Source: Bacteroidota bacterium
Lineage (GTDB): Bacteria; Bacteroidota; UBA10030; UBA6906
Reading direction: 5' to 3'
DNA: 26,010 nucleotides
Assembly: GCA_016844425.1 (NCBI GenBank)
Contig: JAERML010000011.1
Span: 1-26,010, forward strand
This document shows, in pieces, positions 16,665 through 24,004 of the stretch (position 1 is the stretch's first letter; every line of letters starts with the position of its first letter). The notes under the pieces were generated by a model. That model was not told the DNA's origin. It did not search any database and saw only the letters and a program-made list of their open reading frames with translations. Both the position numbers and the translations under genes were made by a program.

Positions 16665-17828
16665 TCAATACAGGAACATTGGCTTATGGAGGAGATGCGT
16701 GACCTTGGGCCGGTAGTTCTCGCTGTCATAGAGTTCCTCAATATCCACGGTCTTTTTCCCCTGCGAGATGGTATCGATGGGGATTACTGTATATTTACCT
16801 TCTCGCAAGGCGACCATCTTGCCAAATTCTTTCTTCATGACGAGGTCCGTCGCCAGGCTGGCATAACTGATAGCAACCATCCGGTCCAACGCGTCCGGTT
16901 CACCACTTCGCATCAAGTACGCTATTTGCTGGTAGATGGTGTGGGAACCCGTCAATTTTTGGATGGCATCACCGGTGATGGCGCCGATGCCACCCAGTTT
17001 CTTGTGGCCATAGGCATCGGCCTGGCCGTACTCCACAATCTTACCCCCGATCATCTGCGCACCTTCGGAGATCGTCATGATGGCGTAGTTGCTCGGGTTG
17101 TTTCGCTTGTCCTCGATGAGCAGCTTCGCGAGCCGCTCGGGGTCGAAGTGGACTTCCGAGATGATAGCCCGGTCCACACCCGCAAGATATGCCGAGATCA
17201 AGGAGGTCTCGCCAGAATTCCGTCCGAAAAGCTCCACGATGGCAATCCGCTCGTGCGAGCCGGCTGGCGTGCGAAGGTTGGTGATGAAATCCACGCTGCG
17301 CGTAACAGCTGTGGAAAAGCCGATGCAATAGTCTGTGCCGTACACGTCGTTATCCATCGTCTTGGGGATGGCAACCACGGGGAAACCTTCCTGATGAAGC
17401 CGGACAGAGTAGCTCAATGTATCGTCCCCGCCGATTGTGATCAGGGAATCCACCCCCAGTGCGCTCACCGCGCGGAGAATATGGGGGGTGAAGTCCAGTC
17501 TTGTACTGGGGTCAAGCTTGGTATGTTTGGGATCTCGCAGGAACTCTGGCACGTCGGCGGGTTTCACCTTACCTGGATTCGTACGCGATGTATGAAGGAA
17601 TGTTCCGCCAGACCGGTCAATGGTGCGTGTGTTGGCCTTCGTAAGGGGGATAGCCCACTTGCTCGATGCTTCGGGCTGCGCGGGGTTGTAGTTGAGAAGT
17701 CCCCCCCAACCCCGACGGATGCCGAGGACCTCATGGCCTTCATCGATTGCCCTGAAAACCACCGTCTTGATGCAGGGATTGAGGCCGGGGACGTCGCCGC
17801 CCCCTGTTAGTATGCCAATGCGTTTCAT
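16665..17828 (-). CDS. 6-phosphofructokinase, probably pyrophosphate-dependent
   Basis: A 387-residue phosphofructokinase. The N-terminal [13 protein letters not shown] (5-17) binds the phosphoryl donor. GGDDT (133-137) and PKTMDND (155-161) hold the catalytic Asp159. Asp136 and Lys156 replace the two glycines (Gly104 and Gly124 of E. coli PfkA) found in ATP-using enzymes; this pair is the known signature of PPi-dependent enzymes. [10 protein letters not shown] and TISEGAQ are the substrate-binding motifs (PfkA MGR and Glu222 regions). It phosphorylates fructose 6-phosphate to the 1,6-bisphosphate in glycolysis, reversibly if PPi is used. The gene is 59 bp downstream of the Rossmann-protein gene on the same strand, with no promoter of its own that I can see, so the two are likely co-transcribed. 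Donor choice is inferred from sequence. Confidence 0.9.
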   Translation of the reverse strand: MKRIGILTGGGDVPGLNPCIKTVVFRAIDEGHEVLGIRRGWGGLLNYNPAQPEASSKWAIPLTKANTRTIDRSGGTFLHTSRTNPGKVKPADVPEFLRDPKHTKLDPSTRLDFTPHILRAVSALGVDSLITIGGDDTLSYSVRLHQEGFPVVAIPKTMDNDVYGTDYCIGFSTAVTRSVDFITNLRTPAGSHERIAIVELFGRNSGETSLISAYLAGVDRAIISEVHFDPERLAKLLIEDKRNNPSNYAIMTISEGAQMIGGKIVEYGQADAYGHKKLGGIGAITGDAIQKLTGSHTIYQQIAYLMRSGEPDALDRMVAISYASLATDLVMKKEFGKMVALREGKYTVIPIDTISQGKKTVDIEELYDSENYRPKVTHLLHKPMFLY

Positions 17829-17887
17829 ATGCGCTTTCTCAATATCAGTTCAACATAACGGTAGCTGTATACAATAACCGGTCGCAC

Positions 17888-19603
17888 TCAGGCCTTCATC
17901 CTCTTTCCCTTTTCTTCATACGTGAAGATCCAGCCACAGATCTTCCCGGGGTCAATAACCGTGAAGTCATTCCAATACTCACGATTGTGCATGCTGCGCG
18001 AGCTGGTTTCTCCCGGCGGCAGGCCCTCCACCAACGCGATGATCTCGCGGAAGCGTTCCCGCCACAGTTTCATGTTCTTCTCGCGAAGGTCCACCCAGCC
18101 GTCGTGCGCCCACTGGTCGATTGCCTTTGGGGAAATGGGGAGCTCCCGTTCTCCACGGAAAGGAGGGATCTTGATCATCTCGCCACGAAGGAGCGACTTC
18201 CCATCTGCGAGGAGTATCGGGATGCCGATGGAGATGATCTGTGAACGAAGCTGGGCGTCCGCGCTCACCAAGCCAACGAGATCCTTGCTCATCCTCTTCG
18301 GATCGGTTCCAGCGACTGTCCGGAAATCCGTATAACATCGCTTTAGCAGATAGGATTCATAGAGGAGCTTGGAAAGCCGCGGAGGACCGAGCATTTCAAA
18401 GGCTACACTGTCCACATCATGTTCCGCTTCGAGGTTCTTCATTGTGGTCAGGGCATTGTTGAACATGAACCCGGCCCGGTATGTCGGGGCCAGGGTCGCA
18501 TTGTCCAGGGCGTTGATAATGTCGTGCCCGGTGTTGCCCGCCCGGATTTCGAATACCGCGCTTTCAGCAATCTCTTCGGGGGTCACAAATTCCATCTGGC
18601 CGGGGGTGGAGATGGCCTCAAATTCGCCGCGTGAAAAAAGCCCGTTCTCGCCCGTATCAATGAAGACCGACTTCAGAGTTCCACCCCGGGGCGTGGCCAC
18701 ACCCTTCATGATAAGTGAGAGCTTGCCGTTCAGTTTCACAGCCCGGCCCGGCGGACAATCCACCAGTTCAATTGCCTTACCCCTCTTCTTCACTTCCCCG
18801 TAGTCGATTCGTTTCCATGCAATTGCGGCTGTTGGCTTGATCTCCTTGGTGATCGGGGCATCCGGCGTTCTTCCCATCAGAAACAACAGCAGGGTGTGGG
18901 CGCCGGCCACCGCCGACTTGGAAAGGAGAACACGCGAGGGCCGCTCCTCACTGTGCGTATACGGGATGTTCAGGCCCATTCCGCCCGTACCACTTGTACC
19001 TATCTTCATGTAGATTTTCGTCCCCGCCTCGTTCATTGATCGGTATATCAGTTGCACGTGGCGGATGAGCTGAGGAACGTAGAGCGTGCAGAGCAGCCGC
19101 TCGGTGGCGTCGATCAGTCCATGATGGCCTGTGTTCCGGGAGCGGCGCGCTGCTTGCAATTCCTTGATGACTGTGCGGGACATCTGGAACAGGTCCTGGT
19201 AGGCGATCGCTGTTGCGGAGTTCACACAATCCACGACAACATGGGGTTTGTATTTTTGCATCAAACGGTAGAGGCTGGAACGCTTGAGAACTCCGTCATT
19301 CAGATCGTCGACAATGTCCTCGATGAATTTCTGTCGATAGCGTTCATTGCCGAGGATCTCATCCCGGGGTATGTCCTTTAGTTCTTCACGGACGAAGATG
19401 TTCCCCCACCACGGGACAAAGAAATTCTTCCCTGCCTCGGGAAACTCCTTGGACAGCGCAGTCACTGCGTCATGCGCTTCTTCGACGTTCAACGAGGTAA
19501 CGATGATTCGCTTTGGGCGTTCTTCCATGATTTTCCGGCAGATGGCTGAGCCAACCAGGCCCCATCCGCCAAGTACAAGCACTGTCTTGCCTTGAATGTC
19601 CAT
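17888..19603 (-). CDS. Large Rossmann-fold (extended SDR-like) NAD(P)-binding protein of unknown function
   Basis: 571 residues from ATG 19603. The N-terminus MDIQGKTVLVLGGWGLVGSA (1-20) is a beta strand followed by a glycine-rich nucleotide loop, as in extended short-chain dehydrogenases/epimerases. RPKRIIVTSLN then looks like the second strand, and HVVVDCVNSATA like a later strand of the fold. Beyond it are IYMKIGTSGTGGMGLNIPYTHSEE and a long C-terminal part (about 250 residues) that I cannot assign; the usual SDR Tyr-x-x-x-Lys is not evident. No signal peptide is seen, so it is probably cytoplasmic. I use ATG 19603 because the longer open frame upstream (to 19876) covers the terminator and the end of the DUF2911 gene and does not look coding. 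Substrate and reaction are unknown. Its neighbour is a PPi-type phosphofructokinase. Confidence 0.75.
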   Translation of the reverse strand: MDIQGKTVLVLGGWGLVGSAICRKIMEERPKRIIVTSLNVEEAHDAVTALSKEFPEAGKNFFVPWWGNIFVREELKDIPRDEILGNERYRQKFIEDIVDDLNDGVLKRSSLYRLMQKYKPHVVVDCVNSATAIAYQDLFQMSRTVIKELQAARRSRNTGHHGLIDATERLLCTLYVPQLIRHVQLIYRSMNEAGTKIYMKIGTSGTGGMGLNIPYTHSEERPSRVLLSKSAVAGAHTLLLFLMGRTPDAPITKEIKPTAAIAWKRIDYGEVKKRGKAIELVDCPPGRAVKLNGKLSLIMKGVATPRGGTLKSVFIDTGENGLFSRGEFEAISTPGQMEFVTPEEIAESAVFEIRAGNTGHDIINALDNATLAPTYRAGFMFNNALTTMKNLEAEHDVDSVAFEMLGPPRLSKLLYESYLLKRCYTDFRTVAGTDPKRMSKDLVGLVSADAQLRSQIISIGIPILLADGKSLLRGEMIKIPPFRGERELPISPKAIDQWAHDGWVDLREKNMKLWRERFREIIALVEGLPPGETSSRSMHNREYWNDFTVIDPGKICGWIFTYEEKGKRMKA

Positions 19604-19687
19604 GTATCCATTCTCGGTAAATGTTGGTGGAAAGTAAACGGCAGAAAGAACGAGGTCTCTCAGAGGTGACTGGCTGATGTTGTCAAT

Positions 19688-19716
19688 AATGTACGAGATG
19701 ATGCCAGAAGAAGCAA
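19688..19716 (-). promoter_or_regulatory. -33/-7 promoter of the Rossmann-protein/phosphofructokinase pair
   Basis: On the minus strand TTG (19716-19714), a 20-nt spacer and TACATT (19693-19688) match the TTG-N20-TAnnTT pattern. It lies between the DUF2911 terminator and ATG 19603, giving a leader of about 80 nt. Confidence 0.5.
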
Positions 19717-19739
19717 GGTAGGAGGGGATCAGTCGTGGT

Positions 19740-19775
19740 GAGAAACAAACGAACGGCGGGCTTGTGGCCCGCCGT
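19740..19775 (-). terminator. Rho-independent-like terminator of the DUF2911 operon
   Basis: ACGGCGGGC (19753-19761), a 5-nt loop and GCCCGCCGT (19767-19775) form a perfect, very G+C-rich 9-bp stem. Read on the minus strand it starts 14 nt after the DUF2911 stop and is followed by a T-rich tail (TCGTTTGTTTC). Confidence 0.8.
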
Positions 19776-19788
19776 GAGTGGACATGTG

Positions 19789-20772
19789 CTACTTCTTTCG
19801 TACCTCCACTGCGTATATCCTGTCGGCCCAGCCCAACATTAACCGGCTGGTATTGCTCTTCCCTTTCTCGAACCAAATCGTGAACGGGTCAATAGTCTTG
19901 GATGATTCCTCCCTCGTCATTGGAACACGAACAAGGTCCTGTGTGATGTCGTACTCAGCGTTCCCGGCCGGCTTCTTGCTGATGATCAGGTGGTAACTTC
20001 TTTCCGTCGGGAGGGAGTAAATGGTATACGCCCCCTTCGGAATGACGCTAGTGCCGATCATCAGATCGGCGTCCGTGGTCAGAAGTGTCGCCGCATTCGC
20101 GCCGGTGCGCCAGATGGAATCCACCGGCACAACTGCCCCCCAGATCTTTCTGCCGCGGATAAACGGCTTGCTGTATCGTACCGAAACCGTTGCTCCGCCG
20201 ATGGTTGTCGTGGTGGAGTCGGGCGGGCTGAGCGGTCGGATCTTGTTGCTCTTCTGGATCGTTGTGGAAACGAGAGTGTTCTCCCACATCAGCTTCATCA
20301 CACCGGAGGCAGGCCCCGTCGGTTCAAGGCTGATCGTGAACTGTTCTACCGGTGTGGACAGTTGCTCGACCTTCGCGGGGAAACGCGCGTAGTCCTGGGT
20401 CTCATCGTACTTCGTTCCCCATTGCCCTGTCTGTTTGTTGAGGATCAGCGTCCAGCCGTCGGGCGAGGGGATGGTCCACAATGTGTACGCTCCCCGGGTG
20501 ACGGGGACGCCATCCATCATCAGATCGAAGCTGGTCTTGAAATGTGTGGCCTGGTTTGCGCCGGTTCGCCAGACCTTGTTCCAAGGGACGAGGTCCCCCA
20601 TGATGGTTCGCCCACGCATGGAAGGGCGTCCGTAATTCACTGAAACAACATTCGTGTCAAGTTTAAGAAATACCGAGTCGCGAGGACTGGGAATGTTCTG
20701 CTGCGCCCTTGATTCCGGAGTAGCGAGAAGAAGCAAAAGCGTACACAGCCCGGAGATAAATAGACGTTGCAT
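19789..20772 (-). CDS. Exported protein with two tandem DUF2911 domains
   Basis: 327 residues from ATG 20772, which opens a signal peptide (MQRLFISGLCTLLLLLATPESRAQQ) and is preceded by AAGGAA. Two clearly homologous DUF2911 copies are present: about residues 43-165 (VSVNYGRPSMRGRTIMG, VWRTGANQAT, RGAYTLWTIP, QTGQWG, YDETQDYARF) and 196-323 (VSVRYSKPFIRGRKIWG, IWRTGANAAT, KGAYTIYSLP, YDITQDLVRV). DUF2911 proteins are common exported proteins of Bacteroidota and relatives; their function is unknown. Most that I know of carry one copy, so this is an internal duplication, old enough for the copies to differ widely. The in-frame extension up to 20979 overlaps the YbjQ gene and is arginine/cysteine-rich shadow sequence. 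The gene ends at a strong terminator. Confidence 0.85.
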   Translation of the reverse strand: MQRLFISGLCTLLLLLATPESRAQQNIPSPRDSVFLKLDTNVVSVNYGRPSMRGRTIMGDLVPWNKVWRTGANQATHFKTSFDLMMDGVPVTRGAYTLWTIPSPDGWTLILNKQTGQWGTKYDETQDYARFPAKVEQLSTPVEQFTISLEPTGPASGVMKLMWENTLVSTTIQKSNKIRPLSPPDSTTTTIGGATVSVRYSKPFIRGRKIWGAVVPVDSIWRTGANAATLLTTDADLMIGTSVIPKGAYTIYSLPTERSYHLIISKKPAGNAEYDITQDLVRVPMTREESSKTIDPFTIWFEKGKSNTSRLMLGWADRIYAVEVRKK

Positions 20773-20816
20773 GAGGTTTCCTTTTGTGAAAGAACATTGA
20801 TGTCCACCGGCTGGTG

Positions 20817-21146
20817 TCAGACCTTCTCCACCATCACCGCCGTCCCGTACGCTAACACCTCCGCGACACCGGACATGATCTCGTTGGCATCGTAGCGCAT
20901 GCCGATGACGGCGTTCGCTCCGACCTGTTGTGCATGCAGTACCATGATACCGAAGGCATCCTGCCGTGCCTTTTCGCACAGCTCCTGGAGGAGTGAGATG
21001 TTCCCGCCGAAAAGGATCTGAAATGCCGCACCGATGTTCCCGATAATGGAACGGGACCGGACGGTGATGCCCCTGACAACTCCGAGGTTTTTTACCACTC
21101 GGTAGCCGTCAATGGTGAAGGCCGTGGTGACGAGTGATTCGTTCAT
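20817..21146 (-). CDS. YbjQ/UPF0145 family protein
   Basis: A 109-residue protein matching the small YbjQ family: MNESLVTTAFTIDGYRVVKNLGVVRGITVRS at the start, then the helix LLQELCEKARQDAFGIMVLHAQQVGANAVIGMRYDAN and the end AEVLAYGTAVMVE. The family forms ring-like oligomers and is sometimes labelled 'heavy-metal-binding', but its role is not established. No signal peptide, so probably cytoplasmic. A good AAGGA site lies just upstream. It is 18 nt from the lipoprotein gene and 44 nt from the DUF2911 gene, so it belongs to their operon. Confidence 0.88.
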   Translation of the reverse strand: MNESLVTTAFTIDGYRVVKNLGVVRGITVRSRSIIGNIGAAFQILFGGNISLLQELCEKARQDAFGIMVLHAQQVGANAVIGMRYDANEIMSGVAEVLAYGTAVMVEKV

Positions 21147-21164
21147 GGTGGTCCTTTGTGTGAA

Positions 21165-22181
21165 CTATTTGAATTTGATCGAGCTGATTACCTTTTCGTA
21201 CACAGGCATGTAGCTTTCGCCCTGCGGTTTGAACCAGCTCATCGTTATGCGGACGACCCTGTCGTTTTTTACCACAAAGTAGACCCGACTGTCCACGTCG
21301 GCCCGCGATGAATAGTTGATGAACATTGCGCTTTCGCCACCGATGGTCGCTTTGCCCGTGGACTTCGCTTTGTATGTCCCCTTATTCTGCTCGACCACCT
21401 TTTCGACTGTGAGCTTCTGTGCCCCAAAGACGTCGAAGCGGATTGAGCAATCGAGCCGGACGCCGCGCAGGTCGACCACTTCGTCGAATTTTCCCTTTGC
21501 GGTATTCTGGAAATTGAAGTTGTCGGGATACTGGAAGGAGAATATCTTCCCATCGTATTCTGCCATCTCTTCGGATGGGAGGGTTTCATCCCGTCCCTTT
21601 TCTTTCGGCTTGGGTGCCTCGAATGAATTGAGAGAGGCCTCGAACACAGCGGCGTACGCCGTGTAATAGTCACCAAACCCGGCAAAGCCGAGATCATAGA
21701 CAACGGAATCGCCGGCAATCAGAACGTGGTGTCCGTTAATGATATTCTTGGCTCCGTAATTTGCGGTGTAGCCCATTTTGGTCCCCGTCAGCGGGCCGAC
21801 GGATACAGATTGTTCAGGCTGCAGCACGTAGCCTTGTGTGGTAAGGTCATCCTTGAACTGCTTGATCCGTGAGGGCGGATCGGGCGTCTTGATGACGCTG
21901 ACCGAAATCTCCACGCCGATGGCGCCAACGCCGGTCGGGTCGAGGAATTTCTTGTCCACATCCTGGGCATTGTAGAATCGCGCCCGGCCGACCTCGGCGT
22001 TCTTAATCCATCCCTTGGGATGCTTGATGGAAAAACCAATGCCCGGGTCATGATACGTTTCCATTTCGCTCACCGCAACCGTCTCGATTTTTTTTTCGCC
22101 GCAGCCGCCGAGGAGCAGCACTGCGACAAGAAGCCCCGCCAGGGCGGCAACAAGTGCAAGGGGTCTCGCTTTGGTGTTCAT
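21165..22181 (-). CDS. Two-domain lipoprotein, PsbP-like repeats
   Basis: 338 residues. An N-terminal hydrophobic segment ends in a lipobox, LLGGC with Cys27, so it should be a lipid-anchored envelope protein. Two similar domains follow. The first (about 43-190) begins YHDPGIGFSIKHPKGWIKN and the second (about 208-337) begins EYDGKIFSFQYPDNFNFQN; each then has a central 'g..i.v.v' strand region and a closing helix/strand (FEASLNSFE and YEKVISSIKF). This F-S-(I/F)-x-x-P-x-x-(W/F) opening followed by an alpha-beta sandwich is typical of PsbP/Mog1-like folds, which often act as binding or scaffold modules. The specific function is unknown. The gene follows the aldehyde dehydrogenase gene by 57 bp and leads into YbjQ. 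Confidence 0.72.
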   Translation of the reverse strand: MNTKARPLALVAALAGLLVAVLLLGGCGEKKIETVAVSEMETYHDPGIGFSIKHPKGWIKNAEVGRARFYNAQDVDKKFLDPTGVGAIGVEISVSVIKTPDPPSRIKQFKDDLTTQGYVLQPEQSVSVGPLTGTKMGYTANYGAKNIINGHHVLIAGDSVVYDLGFAGFGDYYTAYAAVFEASLNSFEAPKPKEKGRDETLPSEEMAEYDGKIFSFQYPDNFNFQNTAKGKFDEVVDLRGVRLDCSIRFDVFGAQKLTVEKVVEQNKGTYKAKSTGKATIGGESAMFINYSSRADVDSRVYFVVKNDRVVRITMSWFKPQGESYMPVYEKVISSIKFK

Positions 22182-22238
22182 GGTATTACCCTATGATAAG
22201 TGGAAGAATGGCGTCCCTCTCTTGTGGGACAATTGTGC

Positions 22239-23738
22239 TTACTTGGGAACAACTGTGTCATACCACGTCTTTTTCTCGCGCACACCGACCTCGTCAATAT
22301 GCACATGCTTGCTCTCGGTGTACTCTTTCAACCCGTCGAGACCAAACTCGCGACCGATGCCGCTCTGTTTGTACCCGCCGAACGGGGCCCGCTCGTTGAG
22401 CAAGTGCCACTCGTTGATCCAGACGGTACCCGTCCGGAGCCGGCGTGCAACGTTCATGGCCTTCTCAGGGTCTTTCGACCAGACACCTCCACCGAGGCCG
22501 TAGATGGAATCATTTGCCATTCGGACCACATCATCGACAGAGGTGTAACGAATCACAGAAAGAACGGGACCGAATATTTCCTCCTGTGCGATCGTCGAAC
22601 GGTTTTCGACATTGTCGAAGATGGTCGGTTCAACAAAAAAACCGTTGGCACATTCCGGCACTGACGGGACTGCTCCACCGACGGCAAGCCGTGCTCCATC
22701 TTGCTTTCCTTTCTCAACATAACGGAGAACAAGCTCCTGCTGCTTCTTCGAAATCAGGGGGCCGATGTCTGTTGTAATCTGCATCGGGTCGCCGATCTTC
22801 ATTTTCTTTGTTTTCTCCACCATGCGTCCCACAAACTCATCAGCGAGAGAGTGGGGAAGGAAAAGCCGTGTCCCGGCCTCACAGCACTGTCCCTGATGAT
22901 AGAAGATCGCATACAGCGCGCCATCCACCGCCATGGTCATGTCGGCATCGTCGAGGACAATGTTGGCGGATTTGCCGCCGCATTCAAGTGTAAGTTTCTT
23001 GAGCGTGCCGGCCGCAGTTCGCATGATCTGCTGGCCCACCGTGGTGGAGCCTGTGAATGCAACCTTATCCACCATGGGATTTGAGGTCATCTCTGCACCC
23101 GCATCACTTCCGAAGCCTGTGATGATGTTGACGACGCCCGGCGGAAGTCCGGCCTCCTTGATGAGCCGCGCCAACTCCATGGCGGTCACGCTGGTTTCCT
23201 GTGACGGTTTCAGGACCACTGTGTTGCCTGCCGCCAGTGCGGGACCCAACTTCCATATGGCCATCTTCAGCGGGAAGTTCCAGGGGATGATCGCCGCGAC
23301 AACACCAAGCGGCTCGCGCAGGAGGAGATTCTTGCTGAAGCCGGGTCGTGAGACGCCATCCAGCGGATCGTTCAGGTCGGCCAGCGCAAGCTTCGCAAAG
23401 CTGTTCATGTTCCTCGCGCTCAGGTAGATGTCCTCTTTTGCCTTCTTCAGCGTGGAGCCGGAGTCCAACACCTCCAGCTCGGTCAGAAGTCTGGAATTCT
23501 CATTGATCTTGTCAGAGATTGCCTTGATGAACGCGGAACGTTCTTCCCGGGGCATCGTGGGCCAGCGGCCCTCGTCAAACGCCTTCCGGGCGGCCTGAAT
23601 TGCCCGCCATGCATCGCTCACGCCGGCGCGAGCGAAGGTGGCGATCGGCGCCCGATTGAAGGGGTTGATTCCGGTAAACGTCCGCTTGTCTGCAGCGTCA
23701 GTGAATTCGTTGTTGATGAAGAGCTGGTATTCTCTCAT
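22239..23738 (-). CDS. NAD(P)-dependent aldehyde dehydrogenase
   Basis: A 499-residue member of the classical aldehyde dehydrogenase superfamily. Motifs in order: PWNFP with Asn154 (stabilises the intermediate), LKPS with Lys177 (cofactor binding), FTGSTTVG (228-235), LECGGK with general base Glu252, GQCCEAGTR with nucleophile Cys286 (34 residues after Glu252, the usual spacing), EEIFGPV and the C-terminal PFGGYKQSGIGRE. All catalytic residues are present, so it should oxidise an aldehyde to the acid in the cytoplasm. The family resembles betaine-aldehyde/retinal-type enzymes, but the substrate cannot be told. It is the first gene of the minus-strand run and is divergent from the DUF5916 gene. 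Confidence 0.93.
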   Translation of the reverse strand: MREYQLFINNEFTDAADKRTFTGINPFNRAPIATFARAGVSDAWRAIQAARKAFDEGRWPTMPREERSAFIKAISDKINENSRLLTELEVLDSGSTLKKAKEDIYLSARNMNSFAKLALADLNDPLDGVSRPGFSKNLLLREPLGVVAAIIPWNFPLKMAIWKLGPALAAGNTVVLKPSQETSVTAMELARLIKEAGLPPGVVNIITGFGSDAGAEMTSNPMVDKVAFTGSTTVGQQIMRTAAGTLKKLTLECGGKSANIVLDDADMTMAVDGALYAIFYHQGQCCEAGTRLFLPHSLADEFVGRMVEKTKKMKIGDPMQITTDIGPLISKKQQELVLRYVEKGKQDGARLAVGGAVPSVPECANGFFVEPTIFDNVENRSTIAQEEIFGPVLSVIRYTSVDDVVRMANDSIYGLGGGVWSKDPEKAMNVARRLRTGTVWINEWHLLNERAPFGGYKQSGIGREFGLDGLKEYTESKHVHIDEVGVREKKTWYDTVVPK

Positions 23739-23843
23739 GCGGTGATGACCTGCCGATGGAATTGTGGCAATGAATCCCGAGTCGATGAATTGCAGGACAT
23801 GGATTGAGACCCGGACGGTAAGCGGTCTGAAATCGGATGAATG

Positions 23844-23872
23844 AAGATATGGAAAATTGGCGAATTACTCAA
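23844..23872 (-). promoter_or_regulatory. -33/-7 promoter of the aldehyde dehydrogenase operon
   Basis: On the minus strand TTG (23872-23870), a 20-nt spacer and TATCTT (23849-23844), the same -7 hexamer and spacing as the histidine kinase promoter. The leader to ATG 23738 would be about 100 nt. Confidence 0.55.
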
Positions 23873-23946
23873 CCTGCAACCGGGCTATTGTGTGGAGACT
23901 CCGCGCCCGGGAAGCCGTATCGCAGAAGGATCTCACGCCTTCCTGA

Positions 23947-23975
23947 TTGGAAATCACGGTGGAAATTTCTATTTT
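23947..23975 (+). promoter_or_regulatory. -33/-7 promoter of the DUF5916 gene
   Basis: TTG (23947-23949), a 20-nt spacer and TATTTT (23970-23975) fit TTG-N20-TAnnTT. It leaves a short leader of about 20 nt to GTG 24005, which supports that start over upstream codons. Confidence 0.5.
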
Positions 23976-24004
23976 CAGCCCATCCATTGTTCAATTCAAC
24001 CGCC

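Larger units (their letters stand above)
23739..24004. other. Divergent intergenic region between the aldehyde dehydrogenase and DUF5916 genes
   Basis: 266 bp without a supported gene. It holds one promoter facing each way (23844-23872 on the minus strand, 23947-23975 on the plus strand), about 75 nt apart between their nearest edges. No convincing operator palindrome was seen between them. Confidence 0.6.

Noticed and set aside
16686..17810. 374-codon open frame on the plus strand, opposite the phosphofructokinase gene
   Set aside because: It is the exact antisense of a gene with all catalytic motifs; the translation is rich in His, Arg and Gly and has no recognisable domain.
19604..19876. 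N-terminal extension of the Rossmann protein to 19876
   Set aside because: It would cover a promoter, a terminator and the end of the DUF2911 gene; the glycine-loop domain begins at ATG 19603.
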